64,000 bases of DNA from Paenibacillus sp. LS1 (GTDB lineage Bacteria; Bacillota; Bacilli; Paenibacillales; Paenibacillaceae), in the NCBI RefSeq assembly GCF_026013365.1, contig NZ_JAPDOE010000001.1, forward strand, positions 806,001-870,000. Direction: 5' to 3'. The position numbers were made by a program, and so were the translations under genes. Within the stretch, counting starts at the first letter, position 1, and each line of letters begins with the position of its first letter. Shown here piece by piece: positions 1 through 9,775 of this stretch. The notes beneath the pieces are model-generated. The model searched no databases. It saw nothing but the letters and a program-made list of their open reading frames with translations, and had not been told where the DNA came from.

Positions 1-1337
1 ATCTTGTCGAGGAGCGACTTTTTGCCATGAACCACCTCGTCATGAGACAGAGGTAGCACATAATTTTCAGCAAAGGAGTATACGACCGGGAAAGTCAGCA
101 AATGATGTTTGGAAGGACGCTCATGAAAATCAGATTCCATGTAATCCAGCGTATCATTCATCCAGCCCATGTTCCATTTGTAGTTGAAACCCAGACCACC
201 TTCATCTACAGGCAACGTCACCATTGGCCATGCACTGGATTCCTCAGCCATCATCAATGCATAAGGGAAATACTTGAACACTGTCTCATTTAACTGCTGC
301 AAAAAGGCTACAGCTTCCTTGTTCTCAAGACCACCTTCGTCATTGGTACGATATTGCCCTGGCTGCTTCTCAAAATCCAGCCGAAGCATACTCGTAACCG
401 CATCAACACGCAGTCCGTCAAAATGATACATCTCCATCCAATACAATGCATTGGAGATCAGAAAGGAACGAATCTCAGGTTTCGAGTAGTCAAAGCTGAG
501 TGTACCCCAGCCTGGCTTCTCCGCTAACATCGGGTCTGCATACTCATACAAAGGCGTTCCATCAAACATACGTAACCCATGAGCGTCTTTGGCAAAATGC
601 GCAGGCACCCAATCCAGGAGTACGCCTATTCCAGCCTGATGCAGTGTATCCACAAGATACATCAGATCTTTAGGTTGCCCGTAACGGCTCGTTGGGGCGT
701 AGAATCCTGTGTTCTGGTATCCCCACGAAAGGTCATAGGGATGCTCACTGAGAGGCATCATCTCGACATGTGTATATTTCATTTCTAATAAGTAAGGAAC
801 GAGCAAGTCAGCCATCTCGCAATAACTATAGAGGCTACCATCTTCTTTGCGCTTCCAGGTTCCCATATGCATTTCGTAAATATGTAGAGGTTTGTTATAC
901 ATGGCACGTTGTTTACGTCTCCATGCTCCATCATTCCATTTGTAACCTTCGATTGAACTGGTCACAGAGGCTGTCTGAGGTCGAACCTCCGCTTGGAACG
1001 CATACGGGTCCGCTTTGAGCAATTCTGTTCCATCTTCCGTTAATATACGGAACTTGTATAAAGTTCCTTCACTGATTTCCGGAAAAAAACGACTCCAAAA
1101 TCCTGATTCGGGTATCTTATATAAAGGCTCCTGTTCGCCTTTCCAATCATTACGGTCCAGAGCCAGTCCTACTTGTGCGGCATTTGGTGCCCATACGGTA
1201 AAGCGATACCCCTGACGGCCATCGCAAGTCTCAGGCTGTGCGCCCATCATTCGATAACTGTGATGAAGGTTACCTTCATGAAATAAATAAATATGCTCCG
1301 GCAGTATCTCCGGGTGTGCCAACGGTTGAATGGCCAA
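1..1337 (-). CDS. glgB: 1,4-alpha-glucan branching enzyme GlgB (3' part missing)
   Basis: Makes alpha-1,6 branches in glycogen. The reading frame runs off the left edge, so only the N-terminal ~445 residues are present. It opens with an N-terminal CBM48-type module (YRFTVWAPNA near residue 40) and continues into a GH13 barrel with the catalytic-region motifs GLRVDAV (nucleophile Asp), MMAEES (acid/base Glu) and LSHDEVVHG. I chose the TTG at 1337 because AAGGTGAT lies just upstream and no ATG opens this frame earlier. It is divergent from glgC, so both glycogen genes share the 1338-1530 intergenic region. Family and reaction are clear; only the exact start is uncertain. Confidence 0.95.
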   Translation of the reverse strand, partial: MAIQPLAHPEILPEHIYLFHEGNLHHSYRMMGAQPETCDGRQGYRFTVWAPNAAQVGLALDRNDWKGEQEPLYKIPESGFWSRFFPEISEGTLYKFRILTEDGTELLKADPYAFQAEVRPQTASVTSSIEGYKWNDGAWRRKQRAMYNKPLHIYEMHMGTWKRKEDGSLYSYCEMADLLVPYLLEMKYTHVEMMPLSEHPYDLSWGYQNTGFYAPTSRYGQPKDLMYLVDTLHQAGIGVLLDWVPAHFAKDAHGLRMFDGTPLYEYADPMLAEKPGWGTLSFDYSKPEIRSFLISNALYWMEMYHFDGLRVDAVTSMLRLDFEKQPGQYRTNDEGGLENKEAVAFLQQLNETVFKYFPYALMMAEESSAWPMVTLPVDEGGLGFNYKWNMGWMNDTLDYMESDFHERPSKHHLLTFPVVYSFAENYVLPLSHDEVVHGKKSLLDK

Positions 1338-1530
1338 GAGATCACCTTCTTTTCAAAAAAATAGATATAACAGTTACCATTACCCCATTCTAGCCAAGTT
1401 GAAAAGAAAAATGCGGTGGTTTAGAAAATGTTGTATTTTTTCTGAATTTTTACAGTAACAATAGTTTCATTTGCTCTACTTTGCGTTAATGATGTACTAC
1501 AATGCACAATATTTTGGGAGGGAAACGATT

Positions 1531-2757
1531 ATGTTTAATAAAGATTGCATCGCTATGCTGTTGGCGGGAGGAGAAGGGAAGCGATTAGCCCCTTTAACCT
1601 CAAGTATCGCAAAACCCGCTGTACCGTTTGGCGGGCACTACCGGATCATCGATTTTCCTCTCAGTAACTGCGTTAACTCAGGGATCGACACTGTAGGTGT
1701 ACTAACGCAGTATCAAGCGGATTCATTACATGATCATATCGGTGGAGGAGAACCATGGGGACATGGTAACTCTAGTGAGGCAGGAATCTCCTTGCTTCCA
1801 TCTTATCATACAGGAAATGACGAATACTTGGGAACGGCGGATGCTATTTATAAAAATATCGACTATATTGACCAACAAAACCCCGAAAATGTTCTAATTT
1901 TGTCGGGTGACCACATTTATCATATGAATTATCGCGAAATGTTGGAGGCTCATCAGGCCAATAATGCCGCAGCAACGATTTCCGTTATGGAAGTTCCATG
2001 GGATGAAGCACATCGCTTTGGGATCATGGCTGCAGATGCTGATCTGCGTGTAACCGAGTTTGCCGAGAAACCGGCTGAACCAAAAAGTAATCTGGCTTCA
2101 ATGGGTATTTACATGTTCAAATGGGAATACCTGAAACGCCATCTCTTGGAAGATGCGGTTAACCCTGAATCCAGTCATGACTTCGGTAAAGATGTTATTC
2201 CTCAGATGTTGAACGAGAATAACCCCCTCTTTGTCTATAACTTTAATGGATATTGGAAAGATGTAGGTACGGTTAAAAGTCTTTGGGATGCACATATGGA
2301 TCTGCTCTATAACGAGGAAGACTGGAGTCTTCAAAAAGAAAACTGGCCGATGTTTACTCGCGACTGGCGCTCCAAGCCAAGTGCTTACAAAGCAAGACAT
2401 ACGAAGATTGAACATGTGACTTCCATGATTCACGACTCTTGTGCCATCGAAGGTCGTGCGGAACGTTCTGTAATCTTCTGCGGTGCTGAAGTGGGTAAAG
2501 GCTCTGAGGTTAAAGACAGTGTGGTTATGCCTAACGCACGCATAGGCCGTGGCGTTCACATTGAACGTGCCATCATTGGTGAAGGTGCAATAATCAAAGA
2601 CGGTGCCATTGTGAAGGGTACGGCAGATGAAATTGTTGTCGTGGGGCCTAACGAGATTATCTCTGCCAAGCCGGCTGTCCGTACACAACCTGTCCGTATA
2701 TTAAAAGAAGTATATGAAAAAAGTGGGCGTCTGCGCGCTGGTGAGCTTTCTTCATAA
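1531..2757 (+). CDS. glgC: glucose-1-phosphate adenylyltransferase GlgC
   Basis: Makes ADP-glucose from glucose-1-phosphate and ATP, the committed step of glycogen synthesis. The 408-aa product has the nucleotidyltransferase signature LAGGEGKRL (residues 11-19), [14 protein letters not shown], and a C-terminal left-handed beta-helix with hexapeptide-like repeats ([26 protein letters not shown]). The ATG at 1531 has GGGAGGG eight bases upstream; an in-frame TTG at 1471 lacks a site. Length fits the family (about 380-430 aa). No glgD, glgA or glgP follows: a terminator lies directly downstream, so in this window it forms a divergent pair with glgB only. Confidence 0.95.
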   Translation: MFNKDCIAMLLAGGEGKRLAPLTSSIAKPAVPFGGHYRIIDFPLSNCVNSGIDTVGVLTQYQADSLHDHIGGGEPWGHGNSSEAGISLLPSYHTGNDEYLGTADAIYKNIDYIDQQNPENVLILSGDHIYHMNYREMLEAHQANNAAATISVMEVPWDEAHRFGIMAADADLRVTEFAEKPAEPKSNLASMGIYMFKWEYLKRHLLEDAVNPESSHDFGKDVIPQMLNENNPLFVYNFNGYWKDVGTVKSLWDAHMDLLYNEEDWSLQKENWPMFTRDWRSKPSAYKARHTKIEHVTSMIHDSCAIEGRAERSVIFCGAEVGKGSEVKDSVVMPNARIGRGVHIERAIIGEGAIIKDGAIVKGTADEIVVVGPNEIISAKPAVRTQPVRILKEVYEKSGRLRAGELSS

Positions 2758-2782
2758 ATAAATATAAATATACACATATGAG

Positions 2783-2813
2783 AAAGGCGAGCCTTGGATG
2801 GCTCGCCTTTTTT
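2783..2813 (+). terminator. rho-independent terminator of glgC
   Basis: AAAGGCGAGCC and GGCTCGCCTTT pair around a six-base loop and are followed by a T-run, 25 bases after the glgC stop. Confidence 0.9.
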
Positions 2814-2858
2814 GGTGTTGATATGAATGTTATGGAGCATGCATGTTTGATCATCACG

Positions 2859-2899
2859 TAGAAAAGTCTCTTATCTTTTGAAATCTTAAGACTTTTCTA
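2859..2899 (-). terminator. terminator-like hairpin after the histidine kinase gene
   Basis: A perfect 11-bp inverted repeat (TAGAAAAGTCT / AGACTTTTCTA) with a 19-base loop overlaps the stop region of the kinase gene. The U-rich stretch is inside the stem rather than behind it, so termination is plausible but not certain. Confidence 0.5.
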
Positions 2900-4385
2900 T
2901 ATCCAATTTCACATCGCCTGCTGTTTGCTCTTCGTTGACTTCAGGATCACCAGACTCAATTACAGATTCCTCTGTACCCATCTCCTCAGCCACAGCGGGT
3001 AATGTAACCGTAACTGTTGTACCTGTTCCAAGTTCACTCTGCATCGTGATGGTTCCCTCATGCAGTTCCACCAGTTCCTGCGTAATCGCAAGCCCCAGTC
3101 CGGTTCCCCCGTTTTGATGATTTACCTGGAAGAAGCGGTCCCGCACTTTAATTAGGTGCTCCTCACTGATACCGATACCCGTATCCTGAACAGCTGCTAT
3201 AATCTGACCATTCTCCTCTTTGACGGACAAGAAGATCCAAGAATTTTCGTGTGAAAATTTGATCGCATTATCCACAACATTCAGGAAGACTTGTTTCAGT
3301 CGGTTCCCGTCTCCATGGACATTATAAGCACGAGTCTCATCCGTTTCCAACTTAAGATGAACCTGTTTTTGTTCCGCTTTGGCCCAGACATTCAACATCG
3401 TTTCCTGTACAATTTCACGAATGTTGACGGTTCCTTTGACCAGCTTCATCTGATTCTGCTGTAATTTAGAGAAATCCAGCATCTCTTCAACAAGTCCAAT
3501 CAATCGTTCGGTTTCCTTGGAAATGATGCCCATCCCGATACGGGTTTCTTCCGGATCATAACCGCCTGAGTCCAGTGTCTCACTCCAGCCCTTGATGCTG
3601 GTCAGAGGTGTTCTTAATTCATGTGAAATCGAAGAGATAAAATCATCCTTGATCTGATTACTGCGCACAATTTCATGTGCCATGAAGTTAAGCGTCGATG
3701 CCAGTTCGCCCAGTTCGTGCTTATAGTTTCCTTTAACCCTGACATCGAGCCGTCCCCTGGCCATTTGAGCAGATACTGCAGTGATGTTATTGATTGGACG
3801 CACAATGGAGTTTGCCATACCAATACTGATAATTAAGACAATCGCAAGCACAGCAACACCGACCGCAGCGGCAAGCAATCCCATATTTAGCAGCTTGGAG
3901 TTCACATCCTCGAGTGATGTCAGATATCGAATAACATAAGTATTTTCGCCGCCCAGATCAAACTTGTGTGAAACGGCCAAGACGGATTCTCCAGTACCTG
4001 GTTGTCTTCCAATCCAGCGTCCCATATCCCCGTTCAAAGCCTGCATAATATCACTTGTTTGCAACACAGCACGGTCAGATTCAAAAGCCGTCGAACTCGC
4101 CAATACGCGCCCGTTCAGATCCAAAATTTCCAATTCAGTATTGGACAATGCCAAATTCACAATTAGTCTGGACAGATTATTGCCGTCCTCCGTATTATTC
4201 TCACGGGCGATCGGTTCAAAAAAGTCCTTTGAATTGGAAATGTGGGTACTAATCGTATTGTAGATACTTTCATAATAATACCTTTGTACTGCCAACATAA
4301 ATACGAATTCGACCAACAGCAGAGCAAGAAAAACTACAAAGAAATAATGTAGTACGATCTGCCGTGTAATGCCTTTTTTAATCAT
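2886..4385 (-). CDS. sensor histidine kinase (HAMP, HisKA, HATPase_c)
   Basis: Membrane sensor kinase of 499 aa. TM1 is at about 9-32, an extracytoplasmic domain at about 33-168, TM2 at about 169-192, HAMP at 190-243, the H-box SHELRTPLTSI with His255, N-box NVVDNAIKFS, and G boxes DTGIGIS and GGTGLGLAI. The last 40 residues are an acidic Glu-rich tail, not part of the catalytic domain. The ATG at 4385 overlaps the regulator stop codon by 4 bp (ATGA), so the two are translationally coupled; a longer frame from 4421 lies inside the regulator gene. The partner is the OmpR-type regulator upstream. The signal is unknown; the lipoprotein and ABC ATPase in the same operon suggest an envelope cue. 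Confidence 0.92.
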   Translation of the reverse strand: MIKKGITRQIVLHYFFVVFLALLLVEFVFMLAVQRYYYESIYNTISTHISNSKDFFEPIARENNTEDGNNLSRLIVNLALSNTELEILDLNGRVLASSTAFESDRAVLQTSDIMQALNGDMGRWIGRQPGTGESVLAVSHKFDLGGENTYVIRYLTSLEDVNSKLLNMGLLAAAVGVAVLAIVLIISIGMANSIVRPINNITAVSAQMARGRLDVRVKGNYKHELGELASTLNFMAHEIVRSNQIKDDFISSISHELRTPLTSIKGWSETLDSGGYDPEETRIGMGIISKETERLIGLVEEMLDFSKLQQNQMKLVKGTVNIREIVQETMLNVWAKAEQKQVHLKLETDETRAYNVHGDGNRLKQVFLNVVDNAIKFSHENSWIFLSVKEENGQIIAAVQDTGIGISEEHLIKVRDRFFQVNHQNGGTGLGLAITQELVELHEGTITMQSELGTGTTVTVTLPAVAEEMGTEESVIESGDPEVNEEQTAGDVKLDIEKS

Positions 4386-5080
4386 TGCTCCCGGCCCTTC
4401 CATTTGTACCCGTGACCCCATACAGTCTGCAGGTATTCGGGCTCGGAAGGATTGTTCTCAATTTTCTGACGAAGACGACGAATGTTGACATCCACAATTT
4501 TGGGATCACCCATGTACTCTTTGCCCCATACGTGATCTAACAACACATCGCGGCTGAGCGGTGTATTTTCTTTTTCCAGAAAAAACTGAATCAAGGAAAA
4601 CTCCGTTGGAGTTAACTCAATGGCTTCATTCTGTTTTTTGAACTGTTTGGAGATCAGATCCAGTGAAAATGGCCCGGACTGGAAGGTAACCTTCGCCGCA
4701 GTTTCCCGATGCACGTTCACACGACGTAACAAAGACTGAATACGCGCAATCAACTCTGTTGGGCTAAAAGGCTTGCTTACGTGATCATCTGCACCAACGG
4801 AGAGTGCGTATACTTTATCCTGTTCCTGAACTTTCGCTGTCAAAAAAATAATACCCAGGCGTTCATTGGTTTCACGAATGCGTCGACAGACCTCAAATCC
4901 ATCTATACCTGGCACCATGACATCCAGCAGAGCCAGATCAATATCCGGTACGGTTTGCAGTATGCGAAGCGCTTCATGACCGTCACCCGCTTCAAGTACT
5001 TCGAATCCGTTTCTCTTTAAATTAATCACTATAAAACTGCGGATGGATTCTTCATCCTCAAGTATAAGTACTTTACTCAT
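4382..5080 (-). CDS. OmpR/PhoB-family response regulator
   Basis: 232-aa DNA-binding response regulator. The receiver has the acidic pair ED (residues 8-10), the phosphoacceptor Asp53 in LLDVMVPGIDG and the conserved Lys in VSKPF. The C-terminal winged helix holds ELTPTEFSLIQFFLE and the recognition region DVNIRRLRQKI. The ATG at 5080 has GGGAG upstream. It overlaps the end of the lipoprotein gene by 8 bp and the kinase start by 4 bp, so all are one transcript and it is the expected phosphorylation target of the neighbouring kinase. Confidence 0.95.
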   Translation of the reverse strand: MSKVLILEDEESIRSFIVINLKRNGFEVLEAGDGHEALRILQTVPDIDLALLDVMVPGIDGFEVCRRIRETNERLGIIFLTAKVQEQDKVYALSVGADDHVSKPFSPTELIARIQSLLRRVNVHRETAAKVTFQSGPFSLDLISKQFKKQNEAIELTPTEFSLIQFFLEKENTPLSRDVLLDHVWGKEYMGDPKIVDVNIRRLRQKIENNPSEPEYLQTVWGHGYKWKGREQ

Positions 5081-6398
5081 TAAGTTCTCCCTTTCTATTC
5101 AGCTGAGAAGTATTACTCAGTGCATCTTTACCCGCCTCTGATTGTGCTACTCGTGAAGCAATAACCCGATCTTTGGTGCGCGTAATTTCCTTCCAGCTTT
5201 TACCCTTCTCCTGATCCCACTGGGAAAGGGTGAAATATTTGATCTCTGCCACGGTTTCGTCCGTATCAATCATTTTAAATCGAATATATTTTTCCTTTTC
5301 CGATTTGGTATCAATAGTGATTTTACCGTACCACTCTGGCTTGAGGTTTAGATGAAATAAATCGGCATCATCCCGGAATTGGAATGAGACAAATTGCTTG
5401 CCGTCTTTGCCATCCCATTGATAATAGGTATAGAACCACAACCGAGAGTCAAAAACGTAATGCTCCCAACCCTTCGGAGTCTCTTTGAGTCCAAACTCAA
5501 TAATACCATCATTATCAACATCACCGCTTAAAATTTTGTCATCTCTATACGTTTGATCCGGTGATTTGAAAGCATTGACTAACTTGTTATCCTTAACATA
5601 CATAATTTGTGAGAAGGAACTCCGATCATCAAGCTCTGCATCCAGTACAATGCCCATTTGTCCTTCTGCGATCTCTCCGCCCAGAGCATTATAAACTTCT
5701 TTAACCGTATAATCCGTCTGTACCCGATCGACTTCCTTGAAACTGCCATCTTCATACTGGTATAGCGCAATGGTTGCAAAGCCGCTGTTGTTCAGCGAAA
5801 TGATCACAAAATCACTCTTGCCATCCCCACTCAAATCCAGCGTATTTCCCTGCGCATCATCAATGATATATTGATTATACGGGACTCCACCCAGAACCTG
5901 TTCCAATGCCCCGCCCTTGTACGAATAGGCAGTCAACGCTTTTTGCTCCTGTAAACTAACCCCAAGTATAATATCGGGATTACCATCATTCGTAATATCC
6001 AATACTTTAAAGGATTGCAGCTCATTTCCCGGCACATCAAATGTAAGTTTTTTAACCCATGTGCCCCCCTGCTCTTCCAAAATCATGCCATGGATTCGCA
6101 CATTCTCATTCGGCGTCTCATAAAAAACAATCGCTTCCCGAGTCCCATCCCCGTTCAGGTCTTCCACTCGAATCATACTGGTATTATTCATGTCCTTGGG
6201 ACGAATCAACGTGCTTTCTGGCGGCAGTTTAACCTGAACCACGTTGTATAGTTTTTCCTTATCTGTGGACATCATCGGTTTTCTCATCAAACCCTTGGGG
6301 TCGCTTATGACTGTACATCCGCTTAGAACAGAACCAAGCACAATCGCCATAGTTCCTGCTGCAATGAAGCGTCCCCACCGTGAATTAAACAATCTCAT
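5073..6398 (-). CDS. lipoprotein with FG-GAP/VCBS-like repeats
   Basis: About 441 aa. A basic, hydrophobic signal ends in the lipobox VLSGC, so it should be lipidated and face outward. The body carries several calcium-loop-like Asp-rich repeats (DLNGDGTREAIVF, DITNDGNPDIILG, DLSGDGKSDFVII, DVDNDGIIEFGL) typical of beta-propeller FG-GAP/VCBS units. I place the start at the ATG at 6398; an in-frame TTG at 6410 is equally close to the ABC gene and neither has a strong ribosome site. Being cotranscribed with a two-component pair, it may be an accessory sensor or ligand-binding partner; this is inference, since no function is known to me. Confidence 0.8.
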   Translation of the reverse strand: MRLFNSRWGRFIAAGTMAIVLGSVLSGCTVISDPKGLMRKPMMSTDKEKLYNVVQVKLPPESTLIRPKDMNNTSMIRVEDLNGDGTREAIVFYETPNENVRIHGMILEEQGGTWVKKLTFDVPGNELQSFKVLDITNDGNPDIILGVSLQEQKALTAYSYKGGALEQVLGGVPYNQYIIDDAQGNTLDLSGDGKSDFVIISLNNSGFATIALYQYEDGSFKEVDRVQTDYTVKEVYNALGGEIAEGQMGIVLDAELDDRSSFSQIMYVKDNKLVNAFKSPDQTYRDDKILSGDVDNDGIIEFGLKETPKGWEHYVFDSRLWFYTYYQWDGKDGKQFVSFQFRDDADLFHLNLKPEWYGKITIDTKSEKEKYIRFKMIDTDETVAEIKYFTLSQWDQEKGKSWKEITRTKDRVIASRVAQSEAGKDALSNTSQLNRKGELNE

Positions 6399-6414
6399 CA
6401 CTCTTTTCAATAGT

Positions 6415-7140
6415 TTAAATCTGGTTTTTTTCTTGCTGTGTCAGTCTGCGTCCACGAATATCAAAAGCAATCTTGCCGTCTGCCAATCCCCAGATCCGTG
6501 TGGCATGTTTCTCAGCAAGCTCAATAGGCAATACCGCAATGACTGTTGCACGTTCTTCTTCACATAATTTTCGCAGTGTTTCCAGAACCGAATCTGCTGT
6601 GTGAGGATCCAGACCAATCACAGGTTCATCAGCCAGAACCACTTTGGCACCATGAGCAAGCGCTCTTGCAATGGCAACACGTTGCTTTTCACCACCACTC
6701 AGCTTCTCTGCGATCTGATGTGCTTTATCAAGTAATCCCAAGTTTTCGAGATAATCCATCGCACCCATATAATCATCAGAACGTACCATACCGGTTACCA
6801 TTCTCCATACGGGAGTCTGACCCGATCGTCCGATTAGTACATTTTTAAGCGCTGTACGTCTAGGAAATAATTCTGGATTCTGTTCCAAGTATGCCCATTC
6901 CCGTTTAATTTTCCGTTTTCCTGACCAGCCTTCTTTCAAAATCTCGGCACCATCTACCGTAAATCGGCCGGAATCCCATTTCTCCATCATGGCCAGACAT
7001 TTGAGCAACATGCTTTTCCCACTACCGCTTGAGCCAACTACAGCAATCATCTCACCTTGTTGCATATCAAATCGAATATCCCGTAGAACGGGAACGCGGT
7101 CCACACCAACGGATTTACTCAAGTTCTCTACTCTGATCAT
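6415..7140 (-). CDS. ABC transporter ATP-binding protein, PhnC-like, lacking the H-loop histidine
   Basis: 241-aa ABC ATPase. It has Walker A GSSGSGKS, a Q-loop (AYLEQNPE), signature LSGGEKQR, Walker B KVVLADEP and D-loop GLDPHTA. Where PhnC-type proteins have NLHQVDLA (switch histidine), this one reads VLPIELA, one residue shorter with no histidine. No permease or binding protein is adjacent. It is the first gene of the operon, with AAGAGGAGA before ATG 7140, and is followed within 16 bp by the lipoprotein gene. It may be a regulatory or structural ATPase for a MacB/BceA-like signalling setup, or may pair with a distant permease. The ABC family is certain; the role is not. Confidence 0.85.
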   Translation of the reverse strand: MIRVENLSKSVGVDRVPVLRDIRFDMQQGEMIAVVGSSGSGKSMLLKCLAMMEKWDSGRFTVDGAEILKEGWSGKRKIKREWAYLEQNPELFPRRTALKNVLIGRSGQTPVWRMVTGMVRSDDYMGAMDYLENLGLLDKAHQIAEKLSGGEKQRVAIARALAHGAKVVLADEPVIGLDPHTADSVLETLRKLCEEERATVIAVLPIELAEKHATRIWGLADGKIAFDIRGRRLTQQEKNQI

Positions 7141-7223
7141 CGCGATGTCTCCTCTTGTCCATGTTTTTCCCTATCACTAGTGTACTCGGAAATGGACATC
7201 AATTTCCATGCGAACACCAGCTT

Positions 7224-8414
7224 CTATTTTAACACAGATTCGAACTCAGGTTTACGACGAAATAATATACCGGCCGCGCCGAAAAGAAGGTACATGATTC
7301 CCAGCAACGTGAACATGCTTCCGGGTGAAATCCAGTTGATCATCTGACCGCCCAGATTCGGTCCAATAATGCTTCCAATCGTGAAATGAAAGGACGCTAC
7401 GACGTTAGCTGCAGGTAGCAACGCTTTAGGCAGAATATCTGCGGCATAGGCAAGACCCAGTGAGAAAAATGAACCGACCAGACCACCTGCGATCGTTAAC
7501 AATACAAGCGCCCACCAGAAATGCGTACCTGCGATTGGAACCAGCATGAAGATAATTCCTCCGCTGATGCCTGCAAACATTAATATCTTCTTTCGCCCAT
7601 ATCGGTCACTCAACATACCCAGAGGCAATTGAAGGAACAAACCTCCAATTCCGATAAAAGGAAGCAACGAGGAAATCTGATTGGTGTCGAATCCAATACG
7701 CAAGCCGTATACGGGGAAGTTACTGTTCATACCGGCCTCCATATATCCGTATAAGAGTGCCGGTAACAGTGCATACCAAGCCCATGCCAGACTACGACGG
7801 AAGCGGCGTTCGGGCAGTTGGCCATGTTCTGCTTTTTCCGGCTTCGTATCCGGAAGCTTCATTAGTACCAGTAAAAGCACTGCGGCAATACATACGAATA
7901 ACACCCAGAAAGGCACAGCATCACCGAATCCAAGCAATTTGATGCCCAGTGGACCAATGCTGAATCCCAGACCGTAGGACATGCCATATAGCGATATGTA
8001 TCGTCCACGCTTTTCAGGTACAGTAACGAGCAGCACCCAGAGCTGAGCCGCATAATGAAGTGCGCTGTCTCCTATTCCAACGATCAGACGCAAAATGAAC
8101 CATATTTTAATATCCGGCAAGTACGGAAACAATATTAAAGGGACCATGACCAATATCAGGCCACCCACAATCAGCTTTTTGAACCCGAGTGCTCCCAATA
8201 GACGCTCCGCAATTAGAGTCATGGCAAAAGAGCCAATGTACAACGCGGCGGCGTTTAATCCGTTTAACCCTGGTGAAACCCCTTTTTGCTCCAAAAAAAT
8301 CGAAAGCACAGGCAGCAGAAGCCCCTGGCTAATTCCCGCTACCACAATAACCGTAATCAAAATCAGATAATTGGCTGTCGAGTGTGATAGTTTGGGACGA
8401 GTAATCGATGACAC
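7224..8414 (-). CDS. MFS transporter, probable drug/sugar efflux
   Basis: 396-aa major facilitator with about 12 hydrophobic segments, starting with YLILITVIVVAGISQGLL. It has the loop 8-9 style motif LSDRYGRKKILMFAG. The start is the GTG at 8414: AGGAGG lies nine bases upstream, whereas the longer frame from 8591 has a hydrophilic extension without a site. The substrate cannot be told from sequence. It stands alone, ending 83 bases from the ABC gene. Its upstream region contains a MITE-like repeat. Confidence 0.88.
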   Translation of the reverse strand: MSSITRPKLSHSTANYLILITVIVVAGISQGLLLPVLSIFLEQKGVSPGLNGLNAAALYIGSFAMTLIAERLLGALGFKKLIVGGLILVMVPLILFPYLPDIKIWFILRLIVGIGDSALHYAAQLWVLLVTVPEKRGRYISLYGMSYGLGFSIGPLGIKLLGFGDAVPFWVLFVCIAAVLLLVLMKLPDTKPEKAEHGQLPERRFRRSLAWAWYALLPALLYGYMEAGMNSNFPVYGLRIGFDTNQISSLLPFIGIGGLFLQLPLGMLSDRYGRKKILMFAGISGGIIFMLVPIAGTHFWWALVLLTIAGGLVGSFFSLGLAYAADILPKALLPAANVVASFHFTIGSIIGPNLGGQMINWISPGSMFTLLGIMYLLFGAAGILFRRKPEFESVLK

Positions 8415-8575
8415 GAATTCATTCCTCCTGCGAGCACACAAAGAAAAATCGCCATCGCTGACGACTTTCGTATGGTATACATATGGTTTTAAACTGCTAT
8501 TCATGGATCGGGGCTTTGCCCCGGACTTGAACATTATAGTGGACAACGCCCTGCAAAACAAGCCATAATAGAGGT

Positions 8576-8743
8576 TGTTCAAAAAGTTCACTTTTGATTA
8601 CGAATCATGCCTAGTGGCATCATCAGCTTCGAAGATGAAATTCAGCCGAAATGTCCGTTGCTCACGTAGTTTTCCTACGCTCCGCTACTCCATTTCTATC
8701 TTCATTCCATCTTCTTGGTACTGAAAACCAGACTTTTTGAACA
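8576..8743. mobile_element. MITE-like repeat with 12-bp terminal inverted repeats
   Basis: TGTTCAAAAAGT at 8576-8587 is exactly inverted at 8732-8743. Between them are nested foldbacks: CGTAG/CTACG (near 8665-8680), GAAATG/CATTTC and GAAGAT/ATCTTC. There is no ORF of note. It sits between the divergent MFS and HTH genes. The form suggests a non-autonomous element or a family of structured repeats; I recall similar repeats in Paenibacillus but could not check. No clear target-site duplication is visible. Confidence 0.6.
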
Positions 8744-8805
8744 CGCACTAATCGTACTTAAGTCGCTGCGTACATTTAGATGTGACGGGAGGATTCTGCA
8801 ACATT

Positions 8806-9726
8806 ATGGCTTATCATGTTAAAATTGATGTTTCACCGATATATGAAATGCTTAACAGCTTTCTGGTTTATGTCACGAAAAAATGGATTCAGCACCTGGA
8901 TATTGGTCCTGAATGGATTCTGGAAGTGGAAGGCAAACTAAGTTCCAATGTTCGAGCTGCGCTCGCACCTGCTGCCACTTGGCCATTTGATGATTTTGAT
9001 GTCTTGTTTGCATGGGCAGCATATCAAAATGATACATCGGAGAATCGTGATTTTCTGGACATGCTTGCCGGAATGACAGCGGAAGACCTGTATGCACGGG
9101 TCTCTCCCCTTTTGCCCGCTCTTACAATAGAAGAATCTACGCGCATTCGGAACAGTTATGTCCCATTATTGCGACTATGGGATCAACACTACTGTCAGAA
9201 TATGAGTGAAGATCAGCGTGTATGGTTGGAAGAAGATGCCGAAGAAAAACGCATTTTGCTTGATAAAATGGGATCTGAACTGCTTATTGAATATGCTACA
9301 GCCGGCGTTCTTGTTGAACCGATGCCTGGACTGAACGAAGTCATCCTCTTCCCAACGGTGCACAATCGTCCTATTAATATGTACTGCTTCTATGAGGGTA
9401 TGATGATCATGCAGTATCCCGTAGATGCACCTGAAGAGAATGAAGACCAGCCGCCAACATGTCTTTTACGTTTCACCCATGCACTGGCTGATCCCGAAAG
9501 GCTTCGCCTGCTTCGTTACGTATCGGATGAACCCAAATCCCTCGCTGAGATGTGTGAAGAATTGGGTAAAGACGAAGACACGGTCAAAGATCAGGTGATG
9601 GCACTGCGCATCGCAGGCTTGCTACGCACCCATCTGCTCGGAAGTAATCGTAAAGAGAAATACAGTATTCGACCGGATGGTGTATCTGAATTGAATATGT
9701 TCCTGGAATCCTATATTCGCATATAA
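8806..9726 (+). CDS. winged-helix (ArsR-like) transcriptional regulator with long N-terminal domain
   Basis: 306 aa. The last ~85 residues look like an ArsR-type winged helix: FTHALADPERLRLLRYVSDE, then a recognition helix region LAEMCEELGKDEDTVKDQVM and wing LLRTHLLGSN. The N-terminal ~220 residues are unassigned, acidic and rich in Trp and Leu, and may bind a ligand. The ATG at 8806 follows GGGAGG by 13 bases, slightly long; a GTG at 8782 has no room for a site. It is followed 49 bp later by a HAD hydrolase on the same strand. The target is unknown. Confidence 0.75.
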   Translation: MAYHVKIDVSPIYEMLNSFLVYVTKKWIQHLDIGPEWILEVEGKLSSNVRAALAPAATWPFDDFDVLFAWAAYQNDTSENRDFLDMLAGMTAEDLYARVSPLLPALTIEESTRIRNSYVPLLRLWDQHYCQNMSEDQRVWLEEDAEEKRILLDKMGSELLIEYATAGVLVEPMPGLNEVILFPTVHNRPINMYCFYEGMMIMQYPVDAPEENEDQPPTCLLRFTHALADPERLRLLRYVSDEPKSLAEMCEELGKDEDTVKDQVMALRIAGLLRTHLLGSNRKEKYSIRPDGVSELNMFLESYIRI

Positions 9727-9775
9727 TTTAGTTGAACCATTGTGGAGTTGCTGGCTACAAGGAGTGAGTTAGAAC

